Assembly: GCA_938010615.1 (NCBI GenBank) | Contig: CALLUY010000177.1 | Location: 1-46,802, forward strand | Direction of reading: 5' to 3' | DNA from: an uncultured Pirellulaceae bacterium | GTDB taxonomy: Bacteria; Planctomycetota; Planctomycetia; Pirellulales; Pirellulaceae | DNA: 46,802 nucleotides | Shown here: positions 30,861-40,900 of the stretch, piece after piece | Layout: the number at the start of each line of letters is the position of its first letter | Numbering within the stretch: the stretch's first letter is position 1 | Notes under the pieces: generated by a model | Seen by the model: the letters and a program-made list of their open reading frames with translations, nothing else | Told to the model about the DNA's origin: nothing | Database searches by the model: none | Translations under genes and position numbers: made by a program

Positions 30861-32744
30861 ATGAACGTCAAGCTACTTTGTCGACTCCTTGGAATTCTCG
30901 CGTCGTTGATCGGCAGCGTGATGCTACTGAGCCTGATTTGGGCCAGTCCTGCGATCGGCTTTCACACGGACGCGATCGTCGAACACACCGCTTGGGAAAC
31001 GACCGGCATTCGCGGACTTGTCTTGAGTTCGATCATTTCGTGGGCCGTCGGTGGACTGTTGATGTGGTTCGGTCGTGGCGCCGACAAGAAACTGTTTCGC
31101 AAGGAAGCCATGGCGGTTGTTGGCCTCAGTTGGATTCTTGCGACCGTGCTCGGTGCCCTGCCCTATGTGCTTTCCGGAACCAGCCGCGGACCTTCGTTGC
31201 GGTACTTTGATCGCGGCGAACAAGTTGAACCGTTATTGTTGTTGAGTAATCATCGGGCGAACTTTTGGAGTGCGTGGAGCGATTCGGATGGCCATTCGCG
31301 ATCAGAATACAAAGTGCTTGAAGCTTTATGCGGATCGTCGGCCAGAGGGCTTTCGCGCAAGGAGCTGATTGCAGAAACTGGCTTGAGCAATGCGCCTGAG
31401 ATTTTTGGTCTATTGAAAACGAATCTCGATTTGGGAAAATTCCTGATTGGGCCAGGTGACATTCAAAATGCGCCGTCGGATCGAGCCTCTCACTTTCGGC
31501 AGCGATGGGTGAAGATGGGTTTGGTCGATTCGATGTTTGAATCGCAATCGGGATTCAGCACCACCGGCGCGACGGTGCTGAACGATCTCGAAGACCCCCA
31601 CCTCGTCCCGCATTGCATTCTGTTCTGGCGATCAAGCACGCACTTTCTTGGCGGGCTGGGCATCATTGCATTGTTTGTGGTTCTATTGGGTCAAGGCTCT
31701 GCCGGCAAATCGCTCATGCGAGCAGAAATGCCAGGTCCAACGCAAGAGAGTCATAACTCCAAGATGCAGCATACGGCGTGGCTGTTCGCTGCGACGTATG
31801 CGGTTTTGAACGTTGTGTTGGCGATCATTTTGTTCTTCCTGGGCATGAGTGTTTTCGACGCGATCTGCCACGCCTTCGCAACGATGGCGACTGGCGGGTT
31901 TAGTACTTACAACGCAAGCCTTGGCCATTTTGTAAAGGACGGCGTCAATGGACGGACGATCGAATACGTGGTGATGCTGTTCATGATGCTGGCCGGCACG
32001 AACTTTACGTTGCTGCTGATTTCGGTGATGGGCAATCCGTGGCAGCTGCTGAAAGATGTCGAATTCAAAACTTATGTTGGGATCATTTTTGGTGTTGCGA
32101 TCGCGATCATTTCGCTGGGGATGATCAAGGGCGATGCGGGATTCGGCGGAATCGAAGAAGCGTTTCGTAACGGCCTGTTTCAAGTGATCACGATCATCAC
32201 GACAACGGGATTCGGAACGGCGGACTTTGATCAATGGAATCACTTCAGTCGAGGAGTCCTGTTTGTGCTGATGTTTGTCGGCGGTTGTGCCGGCAGCACC
32301 GGTGGTGGCATGAAGGTGATTCGCTACGTGCTGTTTGCGAAAATTTTACGGATTGAAATCGAAGAGGCTTACCATCCAAAGATTGTCCGGCAGTTGCGGA
32401 TCGGCGACAAGCCGCTCGAAGATCAAAGTTTGCGTCGATCGATCATGGTCTACTTCAGTTTGATCGCGGCGTTGTTTGCGTTTGGGTTTCTGTTCGTGGT
32501 CTTCGTTGAACCAGATTTGACTTGGGGAGCCAACGCGGACAACAAGCTGATCGATTCGGCGAGTGCGGTCGCTTCCACGTTAAACAACATTGGTCCAGGA
32601 TTGGGCTTGGTTGGTCCGACGCAGAACTATTCCTGTTTTGGCGCGATCAACAAAGTTCTATTTATCGGTTTGATGATGCTGGGCCGATTGGAAATCTTTC
32701 CGATCATCGTTTTGTTTGCTCCTCGATTCTGGCGTGATCAATGA
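30861..32744 (+). CDS. trkH: TrkH-type potassium uptake protein with a large insertion
   Basis: The 627-residue membrane protein has the four pore segments of the TrkH/KtrB family: SGFSTTGATV near residue 230, MATGGFSTYNA near 342, TTTGFGTADFD near 448 and NNIGPGLGL near 575, each with the selectivity-filter Gly. TrkH proteins are usually about 480 residues; here about 110 residues (roughly 108-219) are inserted between the first helix of domain 1 and the first pore loop. Part of the insert (residues 140-195, YKVLEALCGSSARGLSRKEL) reads like a winged-helix fold. The cytosolic partner TrkA is not in the window. The stop overlaps the next start as ATGA. Confidence 0.85.
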   Translation: MNVKLLCRLLGILASLIGSVMLLSLIWASPAIGFHTDAIVEHTAWETTGIRGLVLSSIISWAVGGLLMWFGRGADKKLFRKEAMAVVGLSWILATVLGALPYVLSGTSRGPSLRYFDRGEQVEPLLLLSNHRANFWSAWSDSDGHSRSEYKVLEALCGSSARGLSRKELIAETGLSNAPEIFGLLKTNLDLGKFLIGPGDIQNAPSDRASHFRQRWVKMGLVDSMFESQSGFSTTGATVLNDLEDPHLVPHCILFWRSSTHFLGGLGIIALFVVLLGQGSAGKSLMRAEMPGPTQESHNSKMQHTAWLFAATYAVLNVVLAIILFFLGMSVFDAICHAFATMATGGFSTYNASLGHFVKDGVNGRTIEYVVMLFMMLAGTNFTLLLISVMGNPWQLLKDVEFKTYVGIIFGVAIAIISLGMIKGDAGFGGIEEAFRNGLFQVITIITTTGFGTADFDQWNHFSRGVLFVLMFVGGCAGSTGGGMKVIRYVLFAKILRIEIEEAYHPKIVRQLRIGDKPLEDQSLRRSIMVYFSLIAALFAFGFLFVVFVEPDLTWGANADNKLIDSASAVASTLNNIGPGLGLVGPTQNYSCFGAINKVLFIGLMMLGRLEIFPIIVLFAPRFWRDQ

Positions 32745-33220
32745 TGAGCGAATCGATCGAGCAAACCGATGCGGCGTCCCATTTTTGGGAGTACTATCGG
32801 ATCAACTTCAAGCTACATGTTGTATTCCTATTGATGTCCGCGGCCGTGCTGCTGTGTTCGGTGTTGATGACTTCTCATGGCGAGTCCACGGTCCGTGTTC
32901 CGGGCGTTGCGTTTCAAATGCCGGAGACCTGCATGTCGCGACGTGTTTGGGGGATTGACTGCCCGGGCTGTGGATTGACGCGTTCGTTTATCTCGATGAG
33001 CCACGGACAATTCGGTCGCGCGTTTTCATTTAATCCGGCTGGGCCGATCGTCTACTTGTTTGTGTTGGTTCAAATTCCTTGGCACCTATATCAAATGTTT
33101 CGGCTGTGGAAATTCCGACGACCGGTTGAGTCCGTTTGGTTGTATTCAGGGCTGTTTCTAATCAGCGGCGCGGTTTTGATTCAATGGCTGTGGCGATTTT
33201 CGCAAGGAGATTTGTTTTGA
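32741..33220 (+). CDS. DUF2752 membrane protein
   Basis: The 159-residue protein has three hydrophobic segments and the DUF2752 hallmark GIDCPGCGLTRSFISMSHGQ near residue 72, with two Cys that may bind a metal or form a redox pair; a further Cys precedes at MPETCMSRR. The family's function is unknown. It overlaps trkH by 4 bases (ATGA) and the hydrolase by 4 bases (TTGA), so the three are translationally coupled. Confidence 0.85.
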   Translation: MMSESIEQTDAASHFWEYYRINFKLHVVFLLMSAAVLLCSVLMTSHGESTVRVPGVAFQMPETCMSRRVWGIDCPGCGLTRSFISMSHGQFGRAFSFNPAGPIVYLFVLVQIPWHLYQMFRLWKFRRPVESVWLYSGLFLISGAVLIQWLWRFSQGDLF

Positions 33221-34017
33221 AATCGATTCAATTGGCCGACGGTAGAAAGATGAGCTTTCTGCATCACGTTTGCGAAAAAGAGGATGTGCCGACGATCGTT
33301 TTTGTACACGGCTTTCCACTGGATCATTCGATGTGGATGGGGCAAATGCCGCTGCTGGAACAGGCTTCATTGCTGATGCCGGACTTGTTTGGATTCGGAG
33401 CCAGCGATCCTATCGCAGAAGGTGCCTCCATGAGTAGCATGGCCGATGATGTGGCGGGCTTGTTGGAGAGGCTTGGCATTGAGAAAGTCATCTGGTGTGG
33501 GCTTTCGATGGGCGGCTATATCGGCTGGGAGTTCGTGAGGAATCATGAAAGGAAGCTGGAAGGATTGATCTGCTGTAATACGCGCGCTTCCGCAGATGAC
33601 GAATCGACTGCACGGGCACGTCGGTTCGCGGCATCGCAAGTGATGAAGACGGGAGCCGGGCCAGTCGCGGAAGTGATGCGAGGCAAGCTCTTTTCAGATT
33701 CGACGATCATGGAAAAGCCCGAAGTCGTCGATTCGATCATCAAGGTCATATGCAATTCGGCACCTGAGACAATCGCGGCAGCTCAGATTGCGATGTCACA
33801 GCGAAATGACTTTTTAGGACTGCTTTCTGAGATCAATATCCGAACCCTTGTTATCGCCGGGTCTGAAGACCCGATCACTACCGCAAGCGAAATGCAGCGG
33901 ATGTCGTTCGAAATACGGGGAGCTACGTTCGTGGAGTTGTCAAAGGCTGGGCACATGTCGCCGCTTGAGCAACCGTTGCTTTTTAACCGTGCTCTGATTC
34001 ATTGGCTCAATTTCTAG
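33217..34017 (+). CDS. alpha/beta hydrolase
   Basis: The 266-residue cytoplasmic hydrolase has the alpha/beta fold: the oxyanion strand TIVFVHGFPLDHSMWMGQM near residue 26, the nucleophile elbow CGLSMGGYIG near 90, an acidic strand VIAGSEDPIT near 213 and the catalytic His in KAGHMSPLEQP near 247. Substrate is unknown; it resembles haloperoxidase- or esterase-type family members. The start is TTG at 33217, supported by AAGGAGA 7 bases upstream and by a TTGA overlap with the DUF2752 stop; the longer frame from 33136 lies inside the previous gene. Confidence 0.85.
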   Translation: MKSIQLADGRKMSFLHHVCEKEDVPTIVFVHGFPLDHSMWMGQMPLLEQASLLMPDLFGFGASDPIAEGASMSSMADDVAGLLERLGIEKVIWCGLSMGGYIGWEFVRNHERKLEGLICCNTRASADDESTARARRFAASQVMKTGAGPVAEVMRGKLFSDSTIMEKPEVVDSIIKVICNSAPETIAAAQIAMSQRNDFLGLLSEINIRTLVIAGSEDPITTASEMQRMSFEIRGATFVELSKAGHMSPLEQPLLFNRALIHWLNF

Positions 34018-34233
34018 AGCCCGAATGCCTTGTGTTGCTGCTTGCCGATTTGGCTTTTGTGAGATGGATTACCGCCACGAGGAAAAGTCAATTCCGAAGG
34101 TAGGAATGCTCACGGTAGAGACACTCTTTTCAATAACGGGTTGAGCACACGCCGAAAAGGCAAGTACTGTATTCGTTCATTCATCCCACTGCAGCAAGAT
34201 TGCTGCTGCCCCATCACAACAGGAAAAAAAACC

Positions 34234-35037
34234 ATGAAGAAACTATTTTTTGCAATCTGCGCGATTGCTGTTGCTTTCACTGCCTGCGAAGCTCAAGCTC
34301 AAACCAGCTTCCGAGTAGAAGTTACCAATGGCACAAACACTGATTTCTTTGCAACTCCAGTATGGTTTGGATTGCACAACGGTGGATTTGACTTCTTCGA
34401 CGTTGGCTCAGCTGCCTCGAATCAACTCGAAACTATCGCCGAGCTTGGAGATGCGGCTCCACTTGTTAGTCAATTTGAAGATGACCCTTCTTCGCCTGGC
34501 AACATTAACGACGTAATTTTCGGTGGTGCCACTGGCGTTCCTCCGATTGCTCCAGGCGAAACAGCCTCTGGCTCGTTTACCCCAATCAATCCGGCAAACT
34601 ATCAATACTTCAGCTACGCATCGATGGTTGTTCCAACGAACGACACCTTCATTGGTAATGATGATGCAATGGCTCACCAGATTTTTGATAGCTCTGGAAA
34701 CTTCCTTGGTACAAACGGTGTTTTTGAAATCTTGGTCACAAACATCTATGACGCGGGAACTGAAGTTAATGATGCAGGTGTTGACGGTGGTGCCGCATTC
34801 GCTGCAGGTCGCGTCGGAACGGAAGGTGCTACTGAGGGCGGGCTAATTAGTGACGCTGGCGATCTATCACTGTTCCAGGGATTGAATACTCCTAACGGCT
34901 TCGCCATCAACGACACGACGCTGGGTGCTGGCGAAGCATTCGCAACTATCCGAATCGTCGCCGTTCCAGAGCCGACAAGCCTCGGATTCCTTAGCCTTGG
35001 TCTTGGTGGTTTGTTCCTGCGTCGCCGCAGAAGCTAG
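34234..35037 (+). CDS. secreted spondin-domain protein with PEP-CTERM sorting signal
   Basis: The 267-residue protein has a signal peptide (MKKLFFAICAIAVAFTACEA), a spondin-type domain covering most of its length ([59 protein letters not shown]) and a C-terminal PEP-CTERM tail: VPEPTSLGFLS, a hydrophobic stretch and RRRRS. It would be exported and processed by an exosortase, then anchored to or released at the surface. Spondin domains occur in matrix and adhesion proteins. ATG at 34234 follows AGGA; the upstream frame is not coding. The same domain recurs in the large protein at 38000. Confidence 0.85.
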   Translation: MKKLFFAICAIAVAFTACEAQAQTSFRVEVTNGTNTDFFATPVWFGLHNGGFDFFDVGSAASNQLETIAELGDAAPLVSQFEDDPSSPGNINDVIFGGATGVPPIAPGETASGSFTPINPANYQYFSYASMVVPTNDTFIGNDDAMAHQIFDSSGNFLGTNGVFEILVTNIYDAGTEVNDAGVDGGAAFAAGRVGTEGATEGGLISDAGDLSLFQGLNTPNGFAINDTTLGAGEAFATIRIVAVPEPTSLGFLSLGLGGLFLRRRRS

Positions 35038-35078
35038 ACGTAGAAGAACCTCGTTTATCTCCGACGAGACTTGGATTT

Positions 35079-35127
35079 AACGCAGTTGCTTGATCAATCG
35101 ACTTGGTCAAGGAGCTGCGTTTTTTTG
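35079..35127 (+). terminator. intrinsic terminator after the spondin PEP-CTERM gene
   Basis: A stem of AACGCAG/CTGCGTT plus an inner CTTGATCAA/TTGGTCAAG with a 5-base loop is followed by seven T. It lies 41 bases after the stop codon and also separates the gene from the convergent DUF1559 gene. Confidence 0.85.
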
Positions 35128-35160
35128 TGCTTAGACTGATGCTGAGACTGCAGTCGCCAA

Positions 35161-36102
35161 CTACTGAACTTCACCGTTGTTGATCGTAGAAAGTGCTTGA
35201 TACGCTGGCATTTCAATCGCCTCGTAGATGAATGAAACGTGGCCATCACCGTATGCGAAATTGGCTCCGCCGGGATGCGAGCTGGCGAAAGCACCGTTGC
35301 GGAGTTCAACAACGATCCCGTCGCCCGGAACAGTGTTAAGAGGATTAGTTGTTGTTCTTAGGCAATCGCTGTTTGCGATCGCATAGCTCCAGACGTTTGA
35401 TGATTCGTGAGTGTCTGGCCGGACAACTTCGCCTGCCAAGAATGTGTTCGAGAGCCCATCTCGTATGTCCGCCAATCTGATCTGCGTGTGATAGAAGAAG
35501 GCTCCATCGTTTTTGTACTTGGTCACGTGAACAGGATTGTCGGGTCCAAGTGAACCGCTTGAAAACGCGTACGACGAAGCTGCCGCGATTATTGGTCGAT
35601 AAACGTCGCTTTCTTTCTTGCCGTTTTCAGATGGGCACCAATAGACAGGTAAAAATTCCTGAACGCCGGAACGCTTTCTTGGAAAGTTTTGCCACCATTC
35701 AAGATCGTCCACATCCCGATTCCAGAGTCCACCATTCTCCAAATCCAATTGTTGGCTCAGGTTGTTCAGCTCAAGCTGTGGCAGAATTGATACAAAGCCG
35801 CTGGCTCCATTTTTTTCTTCCGATGTGAGCCCTGCGTGGCATTGAGAAACCGACATTTGTTCTCCAATGTCGTCGCATCCGACTCTGCCCGGAGGAAGCT
35901 TCATGTTTGCGGATTCGTAATTTAGTACTGCCAACCCGATTTGTCGCATGTTGTTCATGCATGTGACTCGCCTTGCAGCCTCCCTAACGGACTGTACGGC
36001 CGGAAGGAGCATGCCGATTAGAACGCCAATAATTGCGATTACGACAAGGAGTTCGACGAGTGTGAATGCGTTCCTGGTTGCGCTTTTTTGCGATCTGGAC
36101 AT
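35161..36102 (-). CDS. DUF1559 protein with type IV pilin-like N terminus
   Basis: The 313-residue protein has the prepilin cleavage/methylation motif AFTLVELLVVIAIIGVL near residue 13-30, followed by LLPAVQSVREAARRVTCMNN, the typical DUF1559 boundary, and ends with HPGGANFAYGDGHVSFI, the family's C-terminal H-x-G-DG motif. Planctomycetes carry dozens of such proteins; they are likely to be pseudopilins at the cell envelope, and their function is not settled. It faces away from the sigma-factor gene across 108 bases, so a shared control region is possible. Confidence 0.9.
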   Translation of the reverse strand: MSRSQKSATRNAFTLVELLVVIAIIGVLIGMLLPAVQSVREAARRVTCMNNMRQIGLAVLNYESANMKLPPGRVGCDDIGEQMSVSQCHAGLTSEEKNGASGFVSILPQLELNNLSQQLDLENGGLWNRDVDDLEWWQNFPRKRSGVQEFLPVYWCPSENGKKESDVYRPIIAAASSYAFSSGSLGPDNPVHVTKYKNDGAFFYHTQIRLADIRDGLSNTFLAGEVVRPDTHESSNVWSYAIANSDCLRTTTNPLNTVPGDGIVVELRNGAFASSHPGGANFAYGDGHVSFIYEAIEMPAYQALSTINNGEVQ

Positions 36103-36210
36103 GATTCCGTTTGTGTAGTTTGTGCTTCAATTGGAGGTAATGAATACGGGTTAAATTCGTCTAAAATCCAAATCACTGAAAGGATTTTCGCGTTTCAGGA
36201 CATTGGTTCT

Positions 36211-36828
36211 TTGTATGACGCATCATTAGCCTACTCGTTTACCAGTGAAAAGTTCAGAATTTCGGACACTCAATTGCAGCAGCGAAAGCTCCAATCCACG
36301 CGTCAGTTTGCAATCGCTTGCAGCAATGCGCAGTCGCGGTTGATCTGCATTGCGTTCGGAATTACCGGGAATCGCGAGGATGCGGAAGACGTTGTCCAGC
36401 AGGCGATCACGATTGCGATTGAGAAAAACCAATCGTTCGATTCGGAATTTGGGTTCATCGGTTGGTTGTCAGGAATCGTTCGGAATTGTGCATTGAATCA
36501 CAGAAGGAAACTGATTCGCCGAAAAACTCGAGCGACGGATCCCGTTAGTTTGGTTGCTGTGGAGGGCGAGTTGCCGATGACGAGCCCAATCGATCATGGA
36601 ACGGGCGAGATTTTGGCGAACCAACAATCGTTCGATGATGAGGTGCATTCGGCGCTGGGGCAAATTTCCCCACAGGCGAGAAGTTGTTTGATGCTGAGGA
36701 CGATCGAGGGGATGAGCTACAGGGATATCTCGAAGCTGATGGATATTCCTGAGGGAACGGCGATGAACATGGTTCACCGTAGCAAGAAAAAGCTGAGAGA
36801 GATTTTGACTTCGGAGTGTGACTCATGA
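36211..36828 (+). CDS. ECF-type RNA polymerase sigma factor
   Basis: The 205-residue protein carries region 2 (FAIACSNAQSRLICIAFGITGNREDAEDVVQQAI near residues 34-67, including the DAEDVVQ segment) and region 4 (LGQISPQARSCLMLRTIEG, MSYRDISKLMDIPEGTAMNMVHRSKKKLR) of ECF sigma factors. It would direct transcription from a specialised promoter set. The start is uncertain: TTG at 36211, with AGGA about 10 bases upstream, gives a normal N terminus, whereas the frame open from 36088 extends into the divergent gene. It overlaps the GTG alternative of the next gene, which is probably its anti-sigma regulator. Confidence 0.85.
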   Translation: MYDASLAYSFTSEKFRISDTQLQQRKLQSTRQFAIACSNAQSRLICIAFGITGNREDAEDVVQQAITIAIEKNQSFDSEFGFIGWLSGIVRNCALNHRRKLIRRKTRATDPVSLVAVEGELPMTSPIDHGTGEILANQQSFDDEVHSALGQISPQARSCLMLRTIEGMSYRDISKLMDIPEGTAMNMVHRSKKKLREILTSECDS

Positions 36829-36865
36829 ACCAGAATTCATTCAGCAGTTTAAGGGGAGTCGAAAA

Positions 36866-37633
36866 ATGAGTTCAGACGAATCAAACGACTTTCAGTTGGA
36901 CCAATATCTTGATGGGCTTATGTCTCCTCAAGACAGCGCTGATTTTCTGCGAACAGTCGACAGTGGCTCGCTGGAAACGACGAAGAGTTTCCAGCGTCGG
37001 ATTGATGATTCGTTGAGGCGACTCGTTGCAACTGAACCTTTGAATGAAGTTGACATCGAACGACGATTCGTCGAGGCTCACAATGCGACGCAAACTGTAG
37101 AGCCTGCTAAAAAGGTGGCGACAGGCTTGTTGAGTCAGTCTTGGGTTCGGGTGGCGGTTGCTGCTGCGGTTTTGTTGGCTGCGAGTCTTGGGATTTGGCT
37201 TGGTTCTGGCCCCAATATTATCGAGCCGGACTTCAAGCCGCGTTCGCTGGCATCGATTTATACCGAAACGGTTGACCGCGGATTCAGGCCTTACTATTTC
37301 TGTGACGACGATGTGCGGTTTGCAGAAACGTTCCAAACGCGTTTGGGACAAGCGTTGGCGCTTGCGGAATTGCCAGCCAATTCGGAGATGTTGGGCATCT
37401 CCTATCTTGGCGGAATCAGTCGCAAAGCGACGGCGATGTTATGCAGAGTCGACGGACAGAATGTGTTGATTGTCGTAGCTCGCGCTGGGGAACCTGGTGA
37501 AGCTGTGGCGACTGCTGATGTGGATGGTGATGGCCTGAATATCTTCGTTGCGGAAAAGAACGGTTTGGTTTTCTGTGAAGTGACGCCATTGGAATCGTCG
37601 CAAATGATTGAGCACTTCAGGTTCATTGATTGA
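36866..37633 (+). CDS. probable membrane-bound anti-sigma factor
   Basis: The 255-residue protein has an acidic N-terminal helical domain (about residues 1-80), one membrane helix (RVAVAAAVLLAASLGIWLGS, about 92-111) and a C-terminal periplasmic domain. This is the layout of anti-sigma factors, and the gene follows an ECF sigma gene, but there is no HxxxCxxC zinc motif. The periplasmic part contains a Cys-bearing YYFCDDDVRF and FCEVTPLES. ATG at 36866 follows AAGGGGAGT at 6 bases, better than GTG at 36818, which overlaps the sigma gene. Function is inferred from context. Confidence 0.65.
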   Translation: MSSDESNDFQLDQYLDGLMSPQDSADFLRTVDSGSLETTKSFQRRIDDSLRRLVATEPLNEVDIERRFVEAHNATQTVEPAKKVATGLLSQSWVRVAVAAAVLLAASLGIWLGSGPNIIEPDFKPRSLASIYTETVDRGFRPYYFCDDDVRFAETFQTRLGQALALAELPANSEMLGISYLGGISRKATAMLCRVDGQNVLIVVARAGEPGEAVATADVDGDGLNIFVAEKNGLVFCEVTPLESSQMIEHFRFID

Positions 37634-37999
37634 TGGGCTCCTTTCTCAGTTCACTTTTGTGCAAGCCTTCACACCCAAGGATGCGATTCGCTGTTGATGC
37701 AAGAAAAAGTGGTGCCGGCGACATTCTTTGAATGAGTTCACTCTCGAACGAGCTCATCGCAGGAAACATCAAGCCTGACATCCAGAACTGCGAGGGGGCG
37801 CTTTCCAATGAAGTCATTCGTGGAGAGCGTCCCGTTTTCTTGAAGCTTCACTGTCATGAATCACACAGAACGAAACGGATTCGAATAGAGGTGCAATCGA
37901 TTTGGCAGGTTACGACATTGGCTTGATGAGAACCGAGCCCAGCTCCTTCGGGACTCACAACTCTCACACGACAACACAATAGAAATAAGGTGTACAACA
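37634..37999 (+). other. 366-base intergenic region ahead of the large surface protein gene
   Basis: No convincing gene is seen. Short frames on both strands overlap one another and lack ribosome-binding sites. The region should hold the promoter for the large protein gene, but I could not identify one with confidence. AAGG at 37987-37990 is the likely ribosome-binding site for the ATG at 38000. Confidence 0.4.
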
Positions 38000-40900
38000 A
38001 TGAAGAACACTCAATGGATTTCAAGCATCATGCGATCGCTGGTTCCAACAAAGTCGCGTAAGACGCGACGAACGATCAAGGCAAACGGACTCACGATTGC
38101 ATCTTTGGAGCAGCGGAACTTGCTTGCTTCAGTCAGTTTTGACGCAGGGGCTGGAGTCATCTCATTCACAGCCGATGCTGGCCAGGCAGATATCGTTTCC
38201 GTTAGTTCTCCTGCGACGGACTCGTTGCAGATTCAGGTTGGAGCCGGCGATTCGTTGGTGCTGCAAGGCGACGCCGGTGGCAACGCAGACTTTGTTCTTG
38301 GCCAGACAACCACTGCGGACGATACGCTGACAATTGATCTTTCCAACATCATGGTAAGCGAGCTGAATTTTGATCTGATGGATCTTGATGACGTGTTTAG
38401 TGTTACAGGAACTGCAGGCATTGAGAGTTTGACGGTTGTTGGCGGCGCAGGGGATGATGTTCTTGATGCTTCCGCGATTGCGACGGGAGTCAGCTTCTTT
38501 GGTAACGGTGGTGGTGACACGCTGACCGGCGGCTCCGGAAACGATGTGCTCGCTGGTGGTGGCGGAACGGATGTCATCGATGGTGGCGAAGGCAACGATA
38601 CCAACTCGTTCCAAGGAATCGGCGTCGGAGTGGTTGCGACCGTTAACGCGGACGGAACCGGTACGGCCAGTTACGCTTCGGTTTCTGAAACGTTTACTGG
38701 AATTGAAAACCTGACAGGATCCGAAAACAACGATGTGTTGATCGCGACAGGTGCAGCGGCCAACATTCTTCTGGGGCAAGGCGGCGATGATGTTCTTGCT
38801 GGCGGCGGCGGAACGGATGTGATCGACGGTGGCGAGGGGACGGATACGAATTCATTTGCAGGCATCGGGCTGGGAGTAACGGCAACGATCAATGCTGACG
38901 GAACAGGAACAGCAGCCTACGGTCCAGTGACGGAATCGTTCGTCAACATTGAAAACCTGACGGGTTCAGATCAAGCCGACAACTTGACTGGAAACGATTC
39001 GGTCAACGTGATCGATGGCGGCCTTGGTGATGATACGATCGCTGGCCTTGGCGGCGACGACTTGCTGTTTGGTGGTTCGGGCGACGACACGATTTTTGGC
39101 GGCGATGGTGATGACCGAGTCGTTGGCGGTTTTGGTGATGACAACATTCAAGGCAACGATGGCAATGACTCGTTGATTGGAAGTGGCCAGATCGAAATTC
39201 GCGTCACCAATCTTGCTGGAGTTGATGGAAGCTTGCTGACTCCAGTCGTTGTTGCGACTCAAAACGGAATCTATGACCAATTTGATGTCGGCAGCGCGGC
39301 TTCGGAGAATATTGAGCGTCTTGCGGAAGATGGAACGACTGGGCCACGAATCGCAGCAGCACTTAACAGCGGAGGAGTTGGCGAAGCTCAAGCAACGGCT
39401 GGCGGACCGCTCGCTCCAGGTGAAAGTCGCGTGTTGACTTTCTTCGCGGATCCGTCAGATCCGTTGACTCAGTATTTGAGCTACGCATCGATGGTGATTC
39501 CAAGCAACGATGCGTTCATCGGCAATGATGATCCGTTGCAGCTGGACTTGTTCGACGAAAACGGAAGTTTGATTCGCCGCGTCGGAGAGAGTGCCTTCAT
39601 CGTTAGTGGCGATGATGTGTACGACGCTGGAACGGAAGTCAACGATGAGATTCCAGAGAACACAGCGGCATTGGCTCAGGCGGCTCCAAATACAGGTGTG
39701 ACTGAAAATGGTGTCATCCGACAGCACGAAGGATTTCAGGGTTCGGAAAGACTTGGTGGGGACGTTGGCAACATTCTGACGGCTCGACCAGGAAGTGACT
39801 TTACTGTCGCCGGTGCACAGATCCTGTCAATCGAAGTTGATTCAGCGGCACAGGAGGCTGGATTTGCTCTCGAGCTGACGGATCAGCCTTTGGTTTCGTT
39901 GACGACGAGTCAATCATCTTCTGAGTTGGTTGACGAAGCGGTGGCTGGAAACTTGTACTTCAATGTTCACACGAATGAATTCAACGGTGGCGAAATTCGC
40001 GGACAGTTGGAACTTCAGTCGGACTCCGTTGTCGATGGCGTTCGCGTTCTGACGCTTTCTGCATCGCTTGATGGTGCACAAGAGCCAGATGGTGCGTCGG
40101 ATTCCACAGCCACCGGAGAGGCACGCGTTACGATTACCGTTGATGGTTCGACCGTTACGTATTCGGCGACTCTGTCGGTCGATGGCATTTCAGTTGCTGA
40201 CTTGCTGCCAGTCGCAGGCGTCAGTTCGATCCACATTCATAACGCTCCAGCAGGAGTCAACGGTTCCGTGATCGTGGACGTGGTTCAAGGAGCCGGCGGT
40301 GATGTTAATGGCAATGCTGTGAATGCTCTGTTTGATACCGGTGACGGAAACGTCTTTGTGGAATCGTTCGAGTCCGACAACGATATTCTCGACGGCGGAA
40401 ACGGAGACGATACGCTCAGCGGCGGAATCGGTGACGACATTCTGCGTGGTGGAAACGGAGACGATACGGCTTTTGGCGGCGCAGGAAACGATGCTCTCAA
40501 CGGCGGTGCGGGCAACGATACGCTCAGCGGCGGAGCGGGCGATGACTTCTTCGTGGGGATCGGCGGAACGGACTCGATCGATGGTGGATCCGGCAATGAC
40601 ACGAACTCATTTCAAGGAATCGGGCTGGGCGTGACTGCGACCATCACTGCTGACGGAAGCGGAACGGCCACTTACGGTGCAGTCAACGAAACGTTTACTG
40701 GAATTGAAAACTTGACTGGTTCAGACAACGACGATGTGCTTAGCGTTGTTGGCAGCTTTGATGCCGTGTTGCGTGGACTTGGTGGAAACGACACGCTTAC
40801 TGGTGGCAGCGGCGACGACTTGCTGGTTGGAAACGATGGCGATGACATCTTGCGTGGCAGAAACGGAAACGATTCGGCGCAAGGTGGCGAAGGCAACGAC

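Noticed and set aside
37623-37926. Two overlapping short frames in the gap before the large protein
   Set aside because: Neither has a ribosome-binding site, a recognisable fold or natural composition, and they overlap on opposite strands.
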